Source: Dehalococcoidia bacterium
Lineage (GTDB): Bacteria > Chloroflexota > Dehalococcoidia > Dehalococcoidales > RBG-16-60-22
Reading direction: 5' to 3'
DNA: 5,571 nucleotides
Assembly: GCA_013202615.1 (NCBI GenBank)
Contig: JABMRL010000182.1
Location: 1 to 5,571 of the forward strand
This document shows positions 1-5,571 of this stretch, one piece after another (positions within the stretch are counted from its first letter, which is position 1; each line of letters begins with the position of its first letter). Under the pieces are notes generated by a model. It made no database searches. It had not been told where the DNA came from and was given only the letters and a program-made list of their open reading frames with translations. Both the position numbers and the translations under genes were made by a program.

Positions 1-1
1 A

Positions 2-526
2 GAAGCTCTCCAGAAGCGCTGGGGAATTGAACCAGAACAGGCCAGACTCCTGGCCAGGTTGTCCAGGGGGTGTCTGGGCTGGGCAATCGCAGCGGCTTCC
101 GGCGACCAGATATTGCAGGAGCGGGCGGAAAAACTGGAAAACTTATACGAAGTTATCCGGGTGGACACCGAGGCACGCTTCGGCCACGCGGCGCGGCTGG
201 CAGCTCAATATACGCAGAACCGGGCGATGGTGCAGGAAAGGCTTGACCTCTGGCTGGGCTGGTGGCGCGACCTGCTGCTTGTGAAGGCAGGCTGTCCGGA
301 TTACGTGGCCAATATCGACCAGTTGGATATGTTGAATAGTGTGGCCGGGCAGTATACTATGGAGCAGATAAGGGATTGCCTGGGCAGCATCAGGGCTGCG
401 GAAAGGCAGCTCAGGCAGAACGCCAATCCGCGACTGGTGCTGGAAGTGCTGATGCTTGATATGCCGGGAAAGATAGACAGTAACCGAGGGGAACTGAAGA
501 CAGGAGTAATGGTGAACGATGGCTGA
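2..526 (+). CDS. holB: DNA polymerase III subunit delta' (C-terminal part, 5' end outside window)
   Basis: The reading frame is open from base 2 and ends at TGA 524-526, giving 174 residues of the C-terminal part; the N-terminal AAA+ ATPase portion lies to the left of the window. Delta' is the clamp-loader stator that works with DnaX and delta to load the beta sliding clamp at the replication fork. What can be seen is the helical C-terminal collar region: an early ARLSRGCLGWA segment, the place where delta' proteins have 'RLS.G..G.A' after the ATPase core, then a tryptophan-rich stretch ending WWRDLLLVKAG (about residues 84-94 of the visible part), and a late NANPRLVLEVLMLDMP motif (about residues 141-156), which matches the 'N.NPRL.LE.L.L..P' ending of this family. 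It overlaps the following ricT gene by 8 bp, and holB-ricT adjacency is well known from Bacillus (holB-yaaT). The assignment rests on these C-terminal motifs and the neighbour. A DnaX/gamma-tau protein is less likely because the domain ends without a long tail. Confidence 0.85.
   Translation, partial: EALQKRWGIEPEQARLLARLSRGCLGWAIAAASGDQILQERAEKLENLYEVIRVDTEARFGHAARLAAQYTQNRAMVQERLDLWLGWWRDLLLVKAGCPDYVANIDQLDMLNSVAGQYTMEQIRDCLGSIRAAERQLRQNANPRLVLEVLMLDMPGKIDSNRGELKTGVMVNDG
502..506 (+). promoter_or_regulatory. Ribosome binding site for ricT
   Basis: AGGAG lies inside the 3' end of holB, 12 nt before the ricT ATG at 519. The spacing is on the long side, but an in-frame TGA at 513-515 rules out any earlier start for ricT, so this site serves the ATG at 519. 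Translation of ricT is probably coupled to holB termination. Confidence 0.6.
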
Positions 527-1316
527 TCAGATTGTTGGTGTTAGATTCAAGACGGCGGGAAAGGTCTACCACTTTGACCCCGCTGGCCTCGACCTGGAGG
601 TCAATGGCCACGTTATCGTGGAGACGAGCCGGGGGCAAGAGCTGGGTAAGGTGGCCATTGCTCCGCGACAGGCGCCGGCGGATGAGATTAACGAGACCCT
701 CAAGCCGGTCTTGCGCAAGGCCGAGCCGGAAGATATTTTACGCACTCAGGAGCTCGAGGCCAAGGCTGAGGAAGCGTTAACCCAGTGCGGGGAGATGATA
801 AGGGAACTCCAGCTGCCGATGAAACTCCTTTCGGCGGATTATAACATTGATGGCAGCCGCCTCAGCTTCCTGTTCAGCGCCGAGCAGAGGGTGGATTTTC
901 GAGAGCTGGTGCGCCGGTTGACCAGGCAGTTCAAGGCAAAGGTGGAACTGCGGCAGGTGGGTACCCGGGACGAGGCCAAGCTGCTGGGTGGCTTCGGCCG
1001 GTGCGGTCGCCCGCTGTGCTGTATGAGCTTTATCAGCGATTTTGCCCCGGTTTCAATCAGGATGGCGAAAGACCAGGGTCTTCCCTTGAATCCGATGAAA
1101 ATTTCCGGTGTCTGCGGTCGCTTGATGTGCTGCCTGGGCTATGAGAATGAGCAGTACCGTACTATGAGGGGGAAGATGCCCAGGGCGGGCCAGCAGATAT
1201 CAACGGCTATGGGCGATGCGACGGTTGTGGGCAGTAACCCGCTGAAGGAAACGGTGCTCGTGCGACTGGAGAGCGAGGCGACCGTGGAGTTGCCGCTTAG
1301 CGAAGTCTCATACTAA
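519..1316 (+). CDS. ricT: PSP1 domain protein RicT/YaaT (Y-complex subunit)
   Basis: A complete 265-residue protein, close to the roughly 275 residues of Bacillus subtilis RicT (YaaT). It starts VGVRFKTAGKVYHFDP (residues 6-21), the typical beginning of this family, and carries the PSP1 C-terminal domain in its second half. Two cysteine clusters are intact: CGRPLCC (C162, C167, C168) and CGRLMCC (C199, C204, C205). In B. subtilis, RicT forms a complex with RicA (YmcA) and RicF (YlbF) that binds [4Fe-4S] clusters, acts with RNase Y on mRNA maturation, and affects sporulation, competence and biofilm formation. All the conserved cysteines needed for cluster binding appear present here. The start is ATG 519, the only candidate after an in-frame TGA at 513-515, overlapping holB by 8 bp. 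The partners ricA and ricF are not in this window, so a full Y-complex is inferred, not shown. Many databases name this family 'stage 0 sporulation family protein', which does not mean that the host sporulates. Confidence 0.9.
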   Translation: MADQIVGVRFKTAGKVYHFDPAGLDLEVNGHVIVETSRGQELGKVAIAPRQAPADEINETLKPVLRKAEPEDILRTQELEAKAEEALTQCGEMIRELQLPMKLLSADYNIDGSRLSFLFSAEQRVDFRELVRRLTRQFKAKVELRQVGTRDEAKLLGGFGRCGRPLCCMSFISDFAPVSIRMAKDQGLPLNPMKISGVCGRLMCCLGYENEQYRTMRGKMPRAGQQISTAMGDATVVGSNPLKETVLVRLESEATVELPLSEVSY

Positions 1317-1325
1317 CCGGTGTCC

Positions 1326-1832
1326 TCACTGCGGCAGGTATTTCTGCCATTCGTATCTGGACTGGCGGTAGTGGTAGGGGATGCTGAAGAGGAGATTGTC
1401 GCTGGGGTAATCCGGTTTGCGGAGTAGCTTCATGCCGGCTTCCTTCGGGTTTCTTCCTGCCTTGCGCCGGTTGCAGGGTACACAGGCACTGACCACATTT
1501 TCCCAGGTATGCTGTCCGTCCCGGTAGCGTGGAATGACATGGTCCAGGGTCAGGTTCTTGGTTTCCTTACCGCAGTACTGGCAGGTATATTTGTCACGGT
1601 TGAATATCTCATAGCGGGTCAGTTTTTTCTTCCGGTAAGGGCGTCTCACCATGTAGGCGAGGCGTATAACCGAAGGAAGCTCGAAGCTATCGCTGACGGT
1701 GTGGATAAAGCCAAGGCCGTTCTCCAGCATCTCCGCCTTGCCCTGATAAACCAGGACGACGGCACGCTTGGCCCGGCATATGGTGAGCGGTTCGTAGCTC
1801 TGGTTCAGCACCAGAACAGGAATATTTAACAT
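1326..1832 (-). CDS. HNH endonuclease family protein
   Basis: A complete 168-residue protein. The N-terminal half begins VLVLNQSYEPLTICRAKRAVVLVYQGKAEML (given here as two pieces: VLVLNQSYEPLTICR, residues 6-20, and AKRAVVLVYQGKAEML, residues 21-36), the standard leader of a widespread stand-alone HNH family. The C-terminal half holds the nuclease fold: a CQYC zinc knuckle (C84, C87), LDHVIPR with D97 and the catalytic-type H98, W110-E-N112, and a second knuckle CVPCNRRK (C117, C120, N121, K124). All residues expected for the ββα-metal active site and its structural zinc are present, so it looks catalytically competent. The biological role of this family is not established; it is usually chromosomal and not tied to a mobile element or restriction system, and none is seen here. 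ATG 1832 is the only possible start, because an in-frame TGA lies at 1863-1865 with no other start codon between. No good Shine-Dalgarno is seen: GGAG at 1850-1853 is 17 nt away. Its stop is 9 bp from the convergent ricT stop. Confidence 0.88.
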   Translation of the reverse strand: MLNIPVLVLNQSYEPLTICRAKRAVVLVYQGKAEMLENGLGFIHTVSDSFELPSVIRLAYMVRRPYRKKKLTRYEIFNRDKYTCQYCGKETKNLTLDHVIPRYRDGQHTWENVVSACVPCNRRKAGRNPKEAGMKLLRKPDYPSDNLLFSIPYHYRQSRYEWQKYLPQ

Positions 1833-1864
1833 CCTCTGAACTTCTTTCTCTCCAAAGTCACCTC

Positions 1865-1894
1865 ATTTTACTGGAAAAAGCGGGACGCAAGCAA
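1865..1894 (-). promoter_or_regulatory. Candidate sigma-70-type promoter for the HNH gene
   Basis: On the - strand, TTGCTT (1894-1889) and TAAAAT (1870-1865) are separated by 18 bp. The -10 box matches TATAAT at 5 of 6 positions; the -35 box matches TTGACA at only 3 of 6. It would start transcription roughly 25 nt before the HNH ATG, giving a short leader. The position is sensible, but the match is modest and could be chance in an AT-rich gap. Confidence 0.35.
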
Positions 1895-1908
1895 ACCGGT
1901 AACGCTTC

Positions 1909-1936
1909 ACAAATAAATCCCCAAAAATCAGGGGAT
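1909..1936 (-). terminator. Weak candidate intrinsic terminator of the oxidase/kinase operon
   Basis: Read on the - strand, ATCCCC (1936-1931), an 8-nt loop TGATTTTT and GGGGAT (1922-1917) form a 6-bp stem followed by TTATTTGT. It lies about 40 nt after the glycerate kinase stop, where a terminator is expected. The stem is short, the loop is large and the T-tract is broken, so it may be only a partial terminator or a coincidence. Confidence 0.35.
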
Positions 1937-1976
1937 GGTATTGCCCTCCGCACTGTTTTTATTTCTTCATGCCAGT

Positions 1977-3116
1977 CTATTGTTTGGCTTGGCTCGCGAT
2001 GAAGCGCATGGCACATTCGGCGGCATTGGCCAGCAGCTTCTCTGCCTCGGCCATGGACTGGTCAAGCGTTATCGGCCCCGGAGCGATGCTGAGCACGGCA
2101 TCAATTCCCTGGTCGAAGACCACCCGGCAGTCATCAGCCACCTCGCCCGCCAGCGCAATAACCGTCGCCCCGAATTCCTTGGCAGCCAGAGCCACACCGG
2201 TTGGGACCTTGCCCATCGCCGACTGGCAGTCAATACGGCCCTCGGCGGTAAAGACGATTTCAGCGCCTTTTAGGTCGGCAACCAGATTGGTTGCTCTGAT
2301 GACGACATCGATTCCGGGCACTGCCCTGGCTTTTAGAAAGACCATCAGCCCCAGCCCCAGCCCGCCGGCTGCCCCGGCCCCGGGCACTTCCCTGAGGTCG
2401 ATATCAAGGTCTCTTTTAATCACGTCAGCGTAATGAGAGAGCGCGGCATCAAGCTGCTTCACCATTTCGGGAGTGGCGCCTTTCTGTGGCCCATAGATGG
2501 CGGAAGCACCTCGAGGCCCGCACAGCGGATTGTTGACATCGGAAGCGAGCGTCACTTCAAAGTCGGCCAGCCGCGGGTCCATGCCGGAGATGTCAATTCT
2601 CTCCAACCTGGCCAGTGCCGCGCCGCCAAAGGGAAGCTCTTTATTGTCAGCATCGAGGAATCTGGCACCGAGTGCCTGTGCCATTCCGGCACCACCGTCG
2701 TTGGTGGCACTGCCGCCGATGCCGATAATCAGCTTCCGGCACCCGCGGTCGAGTGCGGTGCGAATCAGCTCGCCGGTACCGCAGGTGGTGGTTATAAACG
2801 GATTGCGTTTCTCCGGTGGCACGAGCGGTAGACCGGAAGCGGAAGCCATCTCAATCACGGCGGTGGTCCTGTCGCTCAGAATGCCCCAGTGGGCGTTCAC
2901 CTGTTCTTCCAGCGGCCCGGTAACCTCTGTGGTCAGCAGTTCGCCGCCGGTGGCATCTACCAGTGCCTGCACTGTGCCCTCGCCGCCGTCGGCCATCGGC
3001 TTGAGTACCGTTTCGGCATCGGGCACGATGCGCCTTACCCCTTCCTCGATAGCCCGCGCTACTTCCAGAGCGGTGAGGTTTCCTTTGAATCCCTGTGGGG
3101 CAATGACTATCTTCAT
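1977..3116 (-). CDS. Glycerate 2-kinase (GarK/GlxK family)
   Basis: A complete 379-residue protein, the usual length for bacterial class I glycerate kinases (GarK/GlxK, roughly 380 residues). The family phosphorylates D-glycerate with ATP, generally giving 2-phosphoglycerate (EC 2.7.1.165), which enters lower glycolysis in the cytoplasm. Visible motifs in order are: the N-terminal APQGFKGNLTA (residues 6-16, where the family usually has 'PDSFKGSL'), KPMADGGEGT (39-48), TTCGTGELI (110-118), the glycine-rich GIGGSATNDGGAGMAQALG (132-150), ASDVNNPLCGPRGAS (191-205), GAGAAGGLG (246-254) and TAEGRID (290-296). All core motifs are intact. The start ATG (3116-3114) has GGAG 7 nt upstream. It follows the glcF-like gene by 33 bp on the same strand, so it is probably the last gene of that operon. 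This supports a pathway in which glycolate carbon returns to central metabolism via glyoxylate and glycerate. Glyoxylate carboligase and tartronate semialdehyde reductase, which would link the two, are not in the window. The symbol is left blank because garK and glxK cannot be told apart here. Confidence 0.92.
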   Translation of the reverse strand: MKIVIAPQGFKGNLTALEVARAIEEGVRRIVPDAETVLKPMADGGEGTVQALVDATGGELLTTEVTGPLEEQVNAHWGILSDRTTAVIEMASASGLPLVPPEKRNPFITTTCGTGELIRTALDRGCRKLIIGIGGSATNDGGAGMAQALGARFLDADNKELPFGGAALARLERIDISGMDPRLADFEVTLASDVNNPLCGPRGASAIYGPQKGATPEMVKQLDAALSHYADVIKRDLDIDLREVPGAGAAGGLGLGLMVFLKARAVPGIDVVIRATNLVADLKGAEIVFTAEGRIDCQSAMGKVPTGVALAAKEFGATVIALAGEVADDCRVVFDQGIDAVLSIAPGPITLDQSMAEAEKLLANAAECAMRFIASQAKQ

Positions 3117-3123
3117 GGCGTTA

Positions 3124-3127
3124 CTCC
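3124..3127 (-). promoter_or_regulatory. Ribosome binding site for glycerate kinase
   Basis: GGAG on the - strand lies 7 nt before the ATG at 3116, in the 33-bp gap after the iron-sulfur subunit gene. It is well placed and supports the chosen start. No terminator-like hairpin is apparent in this gap, in keeping with co-transcription. Confidence 0.65.
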
Positions 3128-3149
3128 GTCAGGAAAATGCTGACCGCGT

Positions 3150-4424
3150 TTACCCGTTGCCCTTGGCGTTCCGGTACGCTTCATCAAGCAGTTCCACGAT
3201 TTCGAGGACAGATACCGGCAGCTTCTGTTGGCCCACGCCGCAGGAAAGCTGCATGATACAGGCGGGACAGCTCGATACCAGGGTATCAGCGCCGGTCTTG
3301 GCAACGTTATCCATCTTTCGTTCCAGCACCTTCCGGGATAAATCGTAGTTCTTGAAGGCGTAGCTGCCCGCAGCACCGCAGCACATGTCAGCTTCATCCA
3401 TCTCAACAAACTCAACGCCTGGGATACTCTTTAATATGGTGCGTGGCTGGTCCTTTATCTTCTGATAGTGGGCGAGGTGGCAGGGGTCATGGAAGGTGAC
3501 TTTCTTCTGGAGTTCGCCCATTTCGGTGTTCAGGCCGATGTCAACTAGGAACTCGCTGATGTCCCTGACTTTGCCGGCAAACTCTTTTGCCTTCTCGGCC
3601 CATTCGGGGTCGTCAGCCAGCAGTTTGGCATAGTCTTTCAGAAACGAGCTGCAGCTGGCGCAGGGGGTAACGACCACGTCCACCTTTAGCTTGCCGGCCA
3701 GCTCGATGTTTTTTCTGGCCAGGTCCCGTGCCGACTCCATTTCGCCGTAGCCGGCGGCGGGCAGGCCGCAGCAGACGAAGTCGGGCACGATGACTTCCAC
3801 CTGATTTTTATTGAGCACGCGAATAGTTGCGGCCGCTTTTTCCGGCGCGAAATTGGGTGCGTAACAACCAACGAAATAGGCCGCATGATATTTGGGCTTG
3901 TCAAGCTTTTTGGCCATGCGCTGTATGGCTTTCAGGCCTTCGCTGGAAGGCACTCTGGGTACCATAGCTTCTGCCTTTCCGGCATCACCGGCCAGTCTGG
4001 TCAGGCCGGTCTTCCTCGCCAGGGTACGAAGGCCGGTGACATCGGCCAGCCTGAGGAGCCTGGAGGCTTTATAAATCATTTCCGGGTTAGGCAGTAATTT
4101 ATGGAATAGCAGGCGCTGTGTCCAGGGGTCTCCCTTTTTCTTGAGCAGCTCCTGCCTGGCCCGGAAGATAATGTCTCCTGTTGGCACTCCGGGCGGACAA
4201 TGCTCCGTGCAGGCGTTGCAGGTCAGGCAGTTAAATATCGGGTCATTCAGGTCCTCAAGTTCCAGTCTCTCATCAAGAAAGGCGCTGCGGAGCAGCGCCA
4301 CGCGCCCTCTGGCGCTGGTCCATTCTATGCCGGTAATTTTATAGATAGGGCAGCCTGCCAGGCAGAGCCCGCATTTGTTACACAGCTGTAATGTTTCCGC
4401 TAATTCCTCAGCCACCGTTGGCAT
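3150..4424 (-). CDS. glcF: Glycolate oxidase iron-sulfur subunit GlcF-like ((Fe-S)-binding, CCG-domain protein)
   Basis: A complete 424-residue protein, near the roughly 410 residues of E. coli GlcF. The N-terminus has two ferredoxin-type [4Fe-4S] motifs: C15xxC18xxC21xxxC25P and C66xxC69xxC72xxxC76P. The rest contains two cysteine-rich CCG domains. The first has GC187Y, C218-C219-G and PC255ASC258; the second has DPC315H, C348-C349-G and SC386PAC389. This architecture is shared by GlcF, LutA-related proteins and the HdrB/HdrD family; full-length GlcF-type proteins combine both parts as here. The protein is expected to take electrons from a partner flavoprotein oxidising glycolate or D-lactate and pass them to the quinone pool or another acceptor. 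No membrane segment or signal peptide is seen, so it should be cytoplasmic or peripheral to the membrane. The start ATG lies 2 bp after the stop of the flavoprotein gene, with a strong Shine-Dalgarno inside that gene, implying translational coupling and a stoichiometric complex. The substrate cannot be read from this subunit. A heterodisulfide-reductase-like role is the main alternative. Confidence 0.85.
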   Translation of the reverse strand: MPTVAEELAETLQLCNKCGLCLAGCPIYKITGIEWTSARGRVALLRSAFLDERLELEDLNDPIFNCLTCNACTEHCPPGVPTGDIIFRARQELLKKKGDPWTQRLLFHKLLPNPEMIYKASRLLRLADVTGLRTLARKTGLTRLAGDAGKAEAMVPRVPSSEGLKAIQRMAKKLDKPKYHAAYFVGCYAPNFAPEKAAATIRVLNKNQVEVIVPDFVCCGLPAAGYGEMESARDLARKNIELAGKLKVDVVVTPCASCSSFLKDYAKLLADDPEWAEKAKEFAGKVRDISEFLVDIGLNTEMGELQKKVTFHDPCHLAHYQKIKDQPRTILKSIPGVEFVEMDEADMCCGAAGSYAFKNYDLSRKVLERKMDNVAKTGADTLVSSCPACIMQLSCGVGQQKLPVSVLEIVELLDEAYRNAKGNG

Positions 4425-4426
4425 AG

Positions 4427-5571
4427 TTAGCGTAGACCTCCTACCAATCGACCCGGGTTCAGGATGTTTTTCGGGTCGAACTCAGTCTTCAGTCGTCTCA
4501 TTAATCGGTAATCATTGCGTGGCGGCAGGATGGCCACCTCTTTTCGGAACGAAAGCGGCGCCGATTCAACGAGAAAGAACCCGCTCATGTCAACCGCTGC
4601 CTTTTTCAGTACACCGGTGATGTTTACCAGTTTCTCGGGGGTATCGGTCAGGTAGGTGTACAGTATTCCGCTGCCGCATTGGGCCGTCACGCCGGTTTTC
4701 ACGCCGTGGCTGGCGCTGATTTTCTTCGCTTCTTTATACATGTCTCCCAGTTTGCTGATGGGCACCGAGGCCTTGCCCTGAAGAGTTGACGAGTTGTCGC
4801 CAAGCATTGCCTCGTGCACGTCGCGATACACCTTCCAGGCGCGGGAGGCTTCTTCGTCTTCCAGTGTTATGGTGTTTTTCGCCCTGTTGGCCTCGGCGAA
4901 TGAAGCGATGTCTTTACGGTGCCGCCCCACATCATCCTTCGTTCCCTCGGCATTGACAATTAGAAGCACCTCGCCGTCGTTGAGTTTTGAGCCTGTGGCC
5001 TCCGCCACGTTTTGCCCGGCTACCGAGTCAGCAAGCTCAATGGCGCTGGGTGTCAACGGCGAGTTCAGGAGCTGGCCGACCATTCGAAAGGCCTCTTCCG
5101 GGTCGGGGAAGGTTATATAGATGCCTGTGCTCGTTTCAGGCAGTGGGAAGAGTCTCAGCACGGCCTCGGTGATGACGCCCAGGGTGCCCCACGAGCCGAT
5201 GTACATCCGGCACAGGTCTATGCCGGCCACGTTCTTCATCGTCTTTCCGCCGGTATGGACGATGTCGCCGGTGGGGGTGACAACCGTAACTCCGAGAACG
5301 AGGTCGCGAATCAACCCGTACATGGTCCTTCGCGGCCCGCTGGCGTTGACGGCGATTTCGCCACCGATGGTTGAACGCTCCGTATAGAAAGGGTCCAGGG
5401 GGAGGAAGAAGGTTTCTTTTGCCAGCTGTTTCTGCAGCTCATCGTTGACTATGCCCGCCTGTACCTGAACGGTGAAATTGCCGGCGTCAAGCTCGACAAC
5501 TTGGTTCATATTTTTCAGACAGAGCACGGTGTCGGCCGAGTTAAGGCATGGCCCGCTCTCCTGCCTGGAGC
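4427..5571 (-). CDS. FAD-binding oxidoreductase, glycolate oxidase GlcE/GlcD family (N-terminus outside window)
   Basis: The frame is open to the right edge, so the true start and perhaps 60-80 N-terminal residues are missing. A GTG at 5527 is internal: in-frame codons continue upstream and homology continues through it. Counting from that GTG there are 366 residues. The FAD-binding PCMH/VAO-type domain shows LPLDPFYTERSTIGG (43-56), NASGPRRTMYG (61-71), RDLVLG (74-79), GGKTMKNVAGIDL (93-105) and GSWGTLGVITEAVLRL (111-126); the C-terminus ends FDPKNILNPGR (350-360). The 'LDP....TIGG..A.NASGPRR..YG..RDLVLG' and 'KNVAG.DL' spellings are typical of GlcE-type subunits, whereas GlcD usually has 'PPDPSS', 'NAGGP' and 'NPGYDL'. 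The HxGDGN metal/catalytic motif of GlcD and D-2-hydroxyacid dehydrogenases is absent; TAQCGSGILY (281-290) stands in its place. It is therefore probably an accessory FAD subunit or a divergent oxidase. It is followed after 2 bp by the glcF-like gene, which supports a shared complex. Family placement is firm; subunit identity and substrate are inferred. Confidence 0.85.
   Translation of the reverse strand, partial: SRQESGPCLNSADTVLCLKNMNQVVELDAGNFTVQVQAGIVNDELQKQLAKETFFLPLDPFYTERSTIGGEIAVNASGPRRTMYGLIRDLVLGVTVVTPTGDIVHTGGKTMKNVAGIDLCRMYIGSWGTLGVITEAVLRLFPLPETSTGIYITFPDPEEAFRMVGQLLNSPLTPSAIELADSVAGQNVAEATGSKLNDGEVLLIVNAEGTKDDVGRHRKDIASFAEANRAKNTITLEDEEASRAWKVYRDVHEAMLGDNSSTLQGKASVPISKLGDMYKEAKKISASHGVKTGVTAQCGSGILYTYLTDTPEKLVNITGVLKKAAVDMSGFFLVESAPLSFRKEVAILPPRNDYRLMRRLKTEFDPKNILNPGRLVGGLR
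4436..4442 (-). promoter_or_regulatory. Strong ribosome binding site for the glcF-like gene
   Basis: AGGAGGT on the - strand lies within the last codons of the flavoprotein gene, 11 nt before the ATG at 4424. It is a near-perfect Shine-Dalgarno and decides the start of the iron-sulfur subunit. Its location across the stop of the upstream gene suggests coupled translation. Confidence 0.7.

Larger units (their letters stand above)
1833..1976. other. Intergenic region between glycerate kinase and HNH genes
   Basis: This 144-bp gap is the only sizeable non-coding stretch in the window. It is more AT-rich than its surroundings and contains no convincing open frame or RNA gene. It holds a weak hairpin near the kinase end and a sigma-70-like element near the HNH end (both listed separately), which fits the end of one transcription unit and the beginning of another on the same (-) strand. 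Confidence 0.6.

Noticed and set aside
1333..1348. GGCAG/CTGCC hairpin near the convergent ricT-HNH ends as a shared terminator
   Set aside because: The stem is only 5 bp, lies inside HNH coding sequence encoding its C-terminus, and has no T-tract on either side.
1509..1829. + strand open frame of 106 codons opposite the HNH gene
   Set aside because: It lies entirely antisense to a gene with all HNH motifs intact and has no family signature.
2497..3348. Long + strand open frame of 283 codons opposite the kinase and glcF genes
   Set aside because: It is antisense to two clearly recognised proteins, is dominated by serine, alanine and proline as expected for a shadow frame in GC-rich DNA, and shows no recognisable motif.
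3113..3415. - strand open frame of 100 codons overlapping the end of glcF and the start of the kinase
   Set aside because: It is out of frame inside the glcF C-terminal CCG domain coding sequence and has no recognisable motif.
5525..5527. GTG as the start codon of the flavoprotein gene
   Set aside because: The frame stays open to the window edge, the residues upstream fit the family, and starting here would remove the N-terminal half of the FAD-binding domain.
1..5571. CRISPR array, tRNA/rRNA, insertion sequence or phage/defence island
   Set aside because: No regularly spaced repeats, RNA gene signatures, transposase motifs or terminal inverted repeats were seen; nearly all bases are covered by housekeeping or metabolic genes. 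The HNH gene alone is not evidence for a defence system.

Overview
The window is an ordinary, densely coded bacterial chromosomal segment of moderately high GC. It has two gene blocks converging on each other and about 140 bp of real intergenic space. No RNA genes, insertion sequences, CRISPR arrays or phage genes are visible. The gene content (holB next to ricT, a stand-alone HNH nuclease, a glycolate-oxidase-type FAD/iron-sulfur pair and a glycerate kinase) fits a Gram-positive-like or Chloroflexota-like (possibly Dehalococcoidia) organism, probably with an anaerobic or facultative lifestyle. This placement comes from gene content and protein style only and is low confidence.

Left block (+ strand, 2-1316): the C-terminal part of the clamp-loader delta' subunit (holB, cut by the window's left edge), then ricT/yaaT, a PSP1-domain protein with the six-cysteine iron-sulfur signature. 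The two genes overlap by 8 bp, so they are almost certainly co-transcribed and translationally coupled.

Right block (- strand, read right to left, 5571-1977): an FAD-binding oxidoreductase of the glycolate oxidase family (N-terminus beyond the right edge), the GlcF-like iron-sulfur/CCG-domain subunit starting 2 bp later, and a glycerate 2-kinase 33 bp further on. Spacing and ribosome binding sites indicate one operon. The inferred task is oxidation of a 2-hydroxyacid (glycolate or D-lactate) with electrons passed through the Fe-S subunit, and phosphorylation of glycerate into glycolysis. The flavoprotein looks more like GlcE than catalytic GlcD: it has QCGSG where GlcD has HxGDGN. A separate glcD may therefore lie just outside the window.

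Between the blocks (1326-1832, - strand) sits an HNH endonuclease-family gene, only 9 bp from the convergent ricT stop. The 1833-1976 gap holds a candidate promoter for the HNH gene and a weak hairpin with a T-rich tail that could end the oxidase/kinase operon.

I found no convincing evidence of a novel system. The point most worth a second look is the identity of the flavoprotein subunit.
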